Assembly: GCA_003454065.1 (NCBI GenBank)
Contig: DMKZ01000127.1
Location: 1-13,145, forward strand
DNA from: Spirochaetaceae bacterium
GTDB taxonomy: Bacteria; Spirochaetota; Spirochaetia; Sphaerochaetales; Sphaerochaetaceae
DNA: 13,145 nucleotides
Direction: 5' to 3'
Shown one piece after another: positions 1-5,337 of the stretch. How positions within the stretch are numbered: position 1 is the first letter of the stretch; every line of letters starts with the position of its first letter. The translations under genes were made by a program, and so were the position numbers. The notes under the pieces were generated by a model. That model was not told the origin of the DNA. It worked only from the letters and a program-made list of their open reading frames with translations, and did not search any database.

Positions 1-488
1 AGAACCTTGTCATAATCCCCGTTGTAATTCGCAGTCCTTCTCCTAGCCCTTTCCGCAACATCCGCGTCGATGAAGAACTTATGAGGAGTTTCCGGAAAGA
101 CAACCGAAGTTATGTCACGCCCTTCGCATACCACATCGTATTTCTCGGCGAACATCCTCAAAATACCGTTCACCTTAAGCCTCACCGGCACGTAAAAGGA
201 GATTTTAGACGAAACGGAATCGATCTGCGGATTTCTCAATGAAGCCAAATCGATTTCAGCGCCATTGAGAATGATCGTATCCGCAGAATCCATGCGCAAA
301 TCCTGCTTTTCGACGAATTCGACGGTCGATTCCTCCGACAAACAATCGACGCCTGCATTCAGAACTGCGAAAGACAGCGTCCTGTACAGGTTGCCGCTAT
401 TCAGGTTTACGAGATTCAAATCTTCGGCAAGCATGGAGGCGACAGTGCTTTTACCGCTTGCCGAAGTTCCATCTATGGCTATTATCAT
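1..488 (-). CDS. cmk: (d)CMP kinase (cytidylate kinase), 3' end cut off by window edge
   Basis: Transfers the ATP gamma-phosphate to CMP/dCMP in cytosolic pyrimidine nucleotide recycling. Translating the minus strand from the ATG at 488 gives 162 residues without a stop. There is a P-loop near the start (GTSASGKST, residues 7-15), then SGNLYRTLS at 31-39, where the family usually has DTGxxYR. The CMP-binding/active-site stretch EGRDITSVVFPE is at 122-133 and the lid-like Arg cluster AERARRR at 145-151. Family members have about 220 residues, so roughly the last 60 lie outside the window. The ATG sits 4 bases after the secF stop, and the nearest Shine-Dalgarno-like GAGG is about 12 bases upstream inside secF, so translation is probably coupled to secF. 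It is the last visible gene of the yajC-secD-secF operon. The family call is firm. Confidence 0.9.
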   Translation of the reverse strand, partial: MIIAIDGTSASGKSTVASMLAEDLNLVNLNSGNLYRTLSFAVLNAGVDCLSEESTVEFVEKQDLRMDSADTIILNGAEIDLASLRNPQIDSVSSKISFYVPVRLKVNGILRMFAEKYDVVCEGRDITSVVFPETPHKFFIDADVAERARRRTANYNGDYDKV

Positions 489-492
489 CGGA

Positions 493-1407
493 TCATTTGA
501 CCTCGGCGATAGTCATCGGATCGAGCAGCCTCTTTTTTGAAAGCGATAGTGCTCTGAGAATATTGGCGCAAACGAATGTCGATGAATAGATTCCTATGCA
601 GATTCCAACAGAAAGAACAAGCGAGAACATCCTTATGTCGTTGTTCAAAACTATGATGCCCATCGGTATAACAACCGCCAAAGTAGTCAGCGACGAGAAC
701 AGCGTCCTCGTTATGCTTTGGTTGATCGACAAATCGACAATCGCATCCAAATCCTTCGATCCGCCTGCTTTTATATTCTCCTTAATCCTGTCAAAAATCA
801 CTATGGTGTTATTTATGGAATATCCTATTATGGTCAATATCGCGGCAATCGTGATGGATGAGATCTCGATCCTGAAGACGACTATGAAACTCAAAAGGAT
901 CATGACATCATGTATCAATGTCAGAATCGATGCGATCGAAAACGAAAACTGGAACCTGAGCCAAATATAGACGAGTATTCCGATGAGGGCTACGGCAATC
1001 GCAACAAGGCTTGTGGTTATGAGCGAGGACGAGAATTTCGCCCCAATGAACGATGATGAAATCACCTGCACGTTGCTTTCCCCGAAAACATTTCCCAATG
1101 CGGAGACAATCTGACCCTCTCTGCTCGTCTTCTCATCGTCATCGGCTGCGAACGTCCTGATTATGAATGTCGAATCCGATTCCTGACCCTGTCGCTGAAC
1201 ACGTGCGCTGATGTCGGAAAGGGCGCTTCTGATCTCCTCGATGCGAACTCCGCTCCTGCCTATTCGTATGGTGTCCGAAACTCCGCTCTCGAAGTCTATT
1301 CCCAAATTGAAGCCGCGAAAGACGAAGAAAGAAATTCCCAAAAGCAGCAAAACCGAAGAAATGCAGAGAACGAACTTGCGCAAGGCGACTACTTTAATGC
1401 TTTTCAT
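493..1407 (-). CDS. secF: Protein translocase subunit SecF
   Basis: Inner-membrane partner of SecD; the SecDF complex uses the proton gradient to complete export through SecYEG. The 304-residue length is normal for a separate SecF. TM1 is at about 12-30, followed by the family signature FNLGIDFESG (33-42), then a periplasmic domain to about 125. Five more helices follow between about 130 and 285. The signature helix contains GYSINNTIVIFDRIKEN (195-211); where I expect GYSxND or a similar acidic form, residue 200 is Asn. The ATG directly abuts the secD stop codon, and a strong AAGGAGG lies in the last secD codons, so the pair is translationally coupled. The family call is very secure; only the Asn at 200 is unusual. 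Confidence 0.96.
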   Translation of the reverse strand: MKSIKVVALRKFVLCISSVLLLLGISFFVFRGFNLGIDFESGVSDTIRIGRSGVRIEEIRSALSDISARVQRQGQESDSTFIIRTFAADDDEKTSREGQIVSALGNVFGESNVQVISSSFIGAKFSSSLITTSLVAIAVALIGILVYIWLRFQFSFSIASILTLIHDVMILLSFIVVFRIEISSITIAAILTIIGYSINNTIVIFDRIKENIKAGGSKDLDAIVDLSINQSITRTLFSSLTTLAVVIPMGIIVLNNDIRMFSLVLSVGICIGIYSSTFVCANILRALSLSKKRLLDPMTIAEVK

Positions 1408-3120
1408 TTACATGTCCTCCTTTTTTGCATTGAACCCTACTGAAATCCTCTTGGCATCAGACCTGACGAACAAATCGAAAACGAGATGCGATGTGAAAAG
1501 CATCGTAATAAGGGTGCAGACTATTCCTATTGCCAAAGTAACGGCAAAGCCTTTCACCGAAGTCGCCCCGAGCATGGACAAAACCAAGGCGGCTATCATG
1601 GTGGTTATGTTGGCATCCAAAATAGTCCACATCGCCTTGCCATACGCAACTCTCACGGCATTGAACGGCACGACACCCTTCCTCAACTCCTCCTTGATCC
1701 TCTCAAATATGATTATCGATGAGTCCGCGGCCATTCCGATAGTAAGTATCACGCCGGCGATGCTCGTAAGCGATAAGGTGAACCCGAACGAAGACAGAAC
1801 CGAAACAACAAGAACGAGATTCAGACCGAGCAAAACCACGCTCAGCAAGCCCGCCAAATGGTAATATGCCAAAAGGAAAATCGCAAGAATCGCCATTCCG
1901 ATAACTATCGATTTGAATATCTGACGTATGGAGTCCTCTCCGAGACTCGCTCCCACGCTTTGCGAGGAAACGACCTTCAAATCCACAGGAAGCGCCGAAC
2001 TCTTCAACGTGACGGACAATTCCTCGGCTTCCTTGGCATTGAATCCGGTGACCTGGACGTTAGTGCTGAGCGCGCTTCTTATCGTAGCGACATTCTTTAT
2101 TCTTCCGTCGAACACCACGACAAGCAGCCTGCCGACGTTCTTGCTTGTAATGTCGTAGAAAAGCTCGCCCCCCTCGCTAGACATCGTGAAGTTCACAGCA
2201 GGCCTTCCGGTTATCTGATCACGCGAAACCTCAACGGTTCTCATATATATGGCATCCATGCTCTGATTGTCATCAAGCACGTATTGGCCCGCAAGGACAT
2301 CGGAGCCGAGATCATCCTGCTCGTAATACCCGTATGCGGTAAACCCTTCTTGGAAGCTCTGCGAAATGAAATTGCCGTTGATGTCTATGTATTTGTCGCT
2401 ATTGGAAGCGACATCGCTTGCAAGTTGAGACGATTTGTCCGCATCGACGATGGAGAACTTCAAGGAACCGCTGTTCTTCAAAAGCGAATTGACCCTTTCC
2501 GGATCCGAAGTGCCCGGCATCTCTATCACTATCTGGTCGATCCCTTGCCTATGGATATCCACCTCGCTTATTCCGAACTCATCAACCCTTCTGCGCAACA
2601 ATTCGACATCATCGTCAAGTCCGGTGCTGATCTCGTCTGCCGAAAGCCTGCTGCCCGTTCTCGACTCCGTGGCCTGACCATCCGCTTCCAAAAGAACCGA
2701 AAGTCCGCCCCGAAGATCCAATCCGAACTTCAAGGATTTCCCCGATGTCCTTTTCAAAGCCAGAAAATGCTCGCGCATCTGCCTTTCGATTTCCGTGCCA
2801 GCGCCCGAATCCATGGCGGATAGCAAATCGCTCTTCGTCCATTTCCCGCTTTCAGGCGAAACCTTCGATTTGGAAGCCGCTTTCACCACTTGGACGTATT
2901 TTCCGGAGAGGTCCGTCAAGTCATCGGCTTCCGCTTCGATATCCTGCCTCATCATTCGGACTTCGGCATGGCAATAATCCCTTATATACCCGTTGCTTTC
3001 AACAGCAACCGACTTTTCCTTATCGTCCAGCAAGACATTCCATTTCAATGTGGGATAAAGCAAATAGCATGCCAATGCTATGACGATCAATATGATCGCG
3101 CTGCGTTCGACTCTATTCAT
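1408..3120 (-). CDS. secD: Protein translocase subunit SecD
   Basis: Large subunit of the SecDF accessory complex. The 570 residues begin with TM1 at about 8-25, then a charged coil-like segment to about 125. FGLDLRGGLSVLLEAD (132-147) is the classical SecD motif after TM1. The periplasmic P1 domain follows, including RRRVDEFGISE (176-186), IVIEMPGT (197-204) and GRPAVNFTM (305-313). The RND-like membrane half starts near 403. The signature helix has LTIGMAADSSIIIFERIKEEL (459-479): the Asp at 466 expected for proton relay is kept, but the usual 'DAN' reads 'DSS'. Length is typical of separate SecD proteins. The gap from yajC is 13 bases and the stop abuts the secF ATG. The N-terminus, ending in YPTLKWNVL, resembles remembered spirochaete SecD proteins, which is only a weak taxonomic hint. 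Confidence 0.96.
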   Translation of the reverse strand: MNRVERSAIILIVIALACYLLYPTLKWNVLLDDKEKSVAVESNGYIRDYCHAEVRMMRQDIEAEADDLTDLSGKYVQVVKAASKSKVSPESGKWTKSDLLSAMDSGAGTEIERQMREHFLALKRTSGKSLKFGLDLRGGLSVLLEADGQATESRTGSRLSADEISTGLDDDVELLRRRVDEFGISEVDIHRQGIDQIVIEMPGTSDPERVNSLLKNSGSLKFSIVDADKSSQLASDVASNSDKYIDINGNFISQSFQEGFTAYGYYEQDDLGSDVLAGQYVLDDNQSMDAIYMRTVEVSRDQITGRPAVNFTMSSEGGELFYDITSKNVGRLLVVVFDGRIKNVATIRSALSTNVQVTGFNAKEAEELSVTLKSSALPVDLKVVSSQSVGASLGEDSIRQIFKSIVIGMAILAIFLLAYYHLAGLLSVVLLGLNLVLVVSVLSSFGFTLSLTSIAGVILTIGMAADSSIIIFERIKEELRKGVVPFNAVRVAYGKAMWTILDANITTMIAALVLSMLGATSVKGFAVTLAIGIVCTLITMLFTSHLVFDLFVRSDAKRISVGFNAKKEDM

Positions 3121-3133
3121 ACCGCCCCACCTG

Positions 3134-3712
3134 CTATCGATCGTTCTTATCGAGCGAAACCGAATTCGAATCGGATGCGATTCCCTGCGCCTTATCAGCT
3201 TCAGCCGTCAAAGAGGAAGCTGCTTCGCCTTTAGCGCCCGAAACGCCCTCGGCATCATCCGTCTTATCGGCGCCGTTCGTTGCGATTTCCGACGTTTCAG
3301 CTGTTTCTTCAGCCGTCTCGTCCGCTTTCCGATCATCCTTGCTTCCGCCTTTGCCGGGCCCATGGGATTCCCCTGCGGCGATTACATCGGCTACGGCATT
3401 CTTGATCACTTCGATTTTCGCTCCGTCTTCAAGACGAACGATGAAAGTGGTTTCCTTCACGGCTGCTATAGTGCCCCTCCAGCCACCGATGGTCTGAATC
3501 CTATCGCCTTTCTTAATCGATGCAAGCTTCTCCTTTTGCTTCTTCTCCCTTTTCTTCTGCGGCCGTATTGAGAAAAAATAAAGTACGACGAAGAAAAGGG
3601 CGAAAATCAGCAGCATCGTTCCGCCGCCGCCGAAGAGACCGCCTCCGGTGCTCCCGCCCGCCTGTGCCTGACTGTTGACATTTCCTGCCATGAAATTGAT
3701 CAAATAGTTCAT
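3134..3712 (-). CDS. yajC: Preprotein translocase accessory subunit YajC with long acidic C-terminal extension
   Basis: Small single-pass membrane protein of the SecDF-YajC complex. A Gly-rich N-terminus (19-31) leads into one membrane helix (about 32-48). It is followed by the hallmark SIRPQKKREKK (48-58) and the cytosolic domain with GDRIQTIGGWRGTI (69-82) and VRLEDGAKIEV (92-102). YajC is normally about 85-120 residues, but this one has 192 because about 80 extra residues follow residue 112. The extension is rich in Ala, Glu, Asp, Ser and Lys, looks disordered and shows no known domain. The start is supported by AGGAG six bases before the ATG. First gene of the yajC-secD-secF-cmk operon. 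The core assignment is secure; the tail's role is unknown. Confidence 0.93.
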   Translation of the reverse strand: MNYLINFMAGNVNSQAQAGGSTGGGLFGGGGTMLLIFALFFVVLYFFSIRPQKKREKKQKEKLASIKKGDRIQTIGGWRGTIAAVKETTFIVRLEDGAKIEVIKNAVADVIAAGESHGPGKGGSKDDRKADETAEETAETSEIATNGADKTDDAEGVSGAKGEAASSLTAEADKAQGIASDSNSVSLDKNDR

Positions 3713-3726
3713 GCTAAACTCCTAAT

Positions 3727-3806
3727 ACCAATGCTAATATATAATAGGGATTTTTCAAAACCGATCCGACGCGATTCGAAAAAGCAACCGATGCTAAGAA
3801 TATAAT
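3727..3806 (-). promoter_or_regulatory. Putative promoter/leader region of the yajC-secDF operon with duplicated element
   Basis: The 127-base gap between the oxoamine synthase stop and yajC is AT-rich. On the plus strand, ACCAATGCTAA followed by TATATAAT (3727-3745) recurs as ACCGATGCTAAGAATATAAT (3787-3806), 60 bases away. On the transcribed strand each copy carries a TATATT-type -10-like sequence, though I find no good -35 at 16-18 bases for either. A complementary pair, GGGATTTTTCAA (3748-3759) and TTGAAAAACCC (3808-3818), flanks the upstream copy and could form a long-loop stem. The location just before the first operon gene supports a promoter role; the exact boxes are not established. 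Confidence 0.35.
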
Positions 3807-3839
3807 CTTGAAAAACCCATTGATTCCCTCGTGCGCCGG

Positions 3840-5162
3840 CTATATCCTATCCAGCCCCAGTTTCCCAAACGTCTTCGCGATTATCTGAGCAGCTTCATCG
3901 AGTATGCCTTCGTCGTGCTTAGCCGTAACGGAGGTTCTTATAAGACAGTCGTTTTCGGCAACCGCCGGAGGGAACACGCAATTCACATACACTCCCTCAT
4001 CGTAAAGCATCTTGCTGACCAGCAAAGTCGTTTTGGTGTCCTTGGAAGGCAAAGGCACTATCGGGGACGAACCGGGTTTCGGAGCAAGGCCGAGCGAGAC
4101 GAGCTTGTTTCTGAAATACAAGCCCAAATCATTAAGCCTTTTGGGAAGCTCCGGATGCGCTTTTATATATTCAAGCGCGGTGATCGCCGCATAAGTCGCG
4201 GAAGGCGTAGGGCTTGCCGTAAAGATAAACGGCTTCGACGTGTGCCTTATGAAATCTATGACCTTCCTGTCAGCCACCACGAATCCGCCCAAAGAAGCCA
4301 GCGATTTCGAGAAGGTGGCGGTTATGATGTCTATTTCATTCTCAAGTCCGAAATGCCAAGCGGTTCCCTTTCCGCCTTCTCCGGCAACGCCGAAAGCATG
4401 AGCATCATCGACCATGGTCCTTGCTCCGTATTTCTTCGCCAAGCGAACTATCTCCGGCAAATTCGCATAATCGCCGCCCATCGAGAACAAGCCGTCCGTG
4501 ACTATCAGCTTGCCGCTTTTTTCCGGAAGACCTTGCAATATCCTCTCCAAATCAGCCATATCGCTATGCTTGTATCTGAGCATTTTCGAATATGCCAGCC
4601 TGCATCCGTCGTAAATCGAAGCATGACTTTCCCTGTCTATTATATAGTAGTCGTCCCTGCCGCCGATACAAGAAAGGACGGAAAGATTTGAGCCGTATCC
4701 GGTAGAGAATATTATGGCATCCTCCCTGCCCATGAAATCGGCTATCTTCCTCTCCATTTCGACATGAATGTCCAAATTCCCGTTAAGATACCTGGATCCG
4801 CTGCATCCCGTTCCGTATTTGTCTATGGCATCCTTGCCTGCCTGTATGACGCTCATGTTGTCCGTAAGGCCCAGATAGTTATTGCTTCCAAGCATTATTC
4901 GCGGCTTTCCTTCCATCATAACCCTTGCGCTCTGCCTGGAGTTCAGCATGTGGAAATACGGATACAAGCCCTCGGCTTTGATCTCATCGGCCATCGTGAA
5001 TTTCCGGCATTTGTCAAAGATGTCTTTGCTCTCGGCCGCATCTGCGACAGGAACATTGCCGGAAGATTCGACAGCGGCAACGGCTGGATTTTCATTCGAT
5101 CGCCCGTCAGCGTCTTTTCCCGTTCCTTTCTTGAAACGATCAAATATCTTTGAAAATTGCAT
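3840..5162 (-). CDS. PLP-dependent alpha-oxoamine synthase family enzyme, serine palmitoyltransferase-like
   Basis: This family condenses an amino acid with an acyl-CoA, releasing CO2 and CoA. Members include serine palmitoyltransferase, 8-amino-7-oxononanoate synthase, 2-amino-3-oxobutyrate CoA ligase and 5-aminolevulinate synthase. The 440 residues contain GLYPYFHML (65-73), GSNNYLGLT (92-100), YGTGCSGSRYLNGN (116-129) and ESHASIYDGC (178-187), whose His should stack on PLP. VDDAHAFGVAGEGGKGT (251-267) and TFSKSLASLGG (283-293), with Lys286 as the predicted PLP lysine, complete the active site. The early YPYF segment and GSNNYLGLT look more like serine palmitoyltransferase-type members than BioF, but no biotin or sphingolipid gene is adjacent, so substrate stays open. 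About 48 extra N-terminal residues (Lys-rich, then Ala/Asp-rich) precede the family core. The start at 5162 has GGAGG about 10 bases upstream. It sits in its own transcription unit, or at the end of the upstream one. Confidence 0.85.
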   Translation of the reverse strand: MQFSKIFDRFKKGTGKDADGRSNENPAVAAVESSGNVPVADAAESKDIFDKCRKFTMADEIKAEGLYPYFHMLNSRQSARVMMEGKPRIMLGSNNYLGLTDNMSVIQAGKDAIDKYGTGCSGSRYLNGNLDIHVEMERKIADFMGREDAIIFSTGYGSNLSVLSCIGGRDDYYIIDRESHASIYDGCRLAYSKMLRYKHSDMADLERILQGLPEKSGKLIVTDGLFSMGGDYANLPEIVRLAKKYGARTMVDDAHAFGVAGEGGKGTAWHFGLENEIDIITATFSKSLASLGGFVVADRKVIDFIRHTSKPFIFTASPTPSATYAAITALEYIKAHPELPKRLNDLGLYFRNKLVSLGLAPKPGSSPIVPLPSKDTKTTLLVSKMLYDEGVYVNCVFPPAVAENDCLIRTSVTAKHDEGILDEAAQIIAKTFGKLGLDRI

Positions 5163-5248
5163 TATGCAACTTCCTCCTTTCCCAATATCGTCCGCAGCAA
5201 TTTCGAGAACGCATCATTCGCTACGAAAACGCCACGCAACTTATTGAG

Positions 5249-5275
5249 TTTATAAAAAAGAGACTTTTTTAGCAA
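5249..5275 (-). promoter_or_regulatory. Weak promoter-like sequence upstream of the oxoamine synthase
   Basis: In the 175-base gap 5163-5337, the minus strand has TTGCTA (5275-5270), a 15-base spacer and TATAAA (5254-5249), about 87 bases before the oxoamine synthase ATG. The spacer is short for a sigma-70-type promoter. The same stretch contains a symmetric A6-G / C-T6 run (5254-5270) that could be a weak A/T hairpin. I found no convincing terminator for the upstream VUT fusion and no supported small ORF in this gap. Confidence 0.25.
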
Positions 5276-5337
5276 CGAGAAGCCGGATGCGAGCAGTCGG
5301 AAAGCTCTCAAATCGCATCAGGATTTTCAACCCTGCC

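Noticed and set aside
1218..1230. Occurrence of the 3'-end motif inside secF
   Set aside because: It encodes part of the conserved SecF periplasmic segment in frame, so a regulatory role is not needed to explain it; kept only as a caution on the motif finding.
1858..2823. Plus-strand open frame of 321 codons opposite secD
   Set aside because: It is wholly antisense to unmistakable SecD coding sequence, and its translation has no recognisable domain and a skewed His/Arg/Ser composition.
3831..4691. Plus-strand open frame of 286 codons opposite the oxoamine synthase
   Set aside because: Antisense shadow of a gene with complete PLP-enzyme motifs; no ribosome site or family features.
5254..5270. 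A6-G...C-T6 symmetric run as an intrinsic terminator for the VUT fusion
   Set aside because: The stem is nearly all A/T with a three-base loop and would be too weak; it is only noted with the promoter-like sequence.
5163..5337. Possible tiny minus-strand ORF (about 22 codons from near 5311)
   Set aside because: No ribosome site, no family, and it is short enough to occur by chance.
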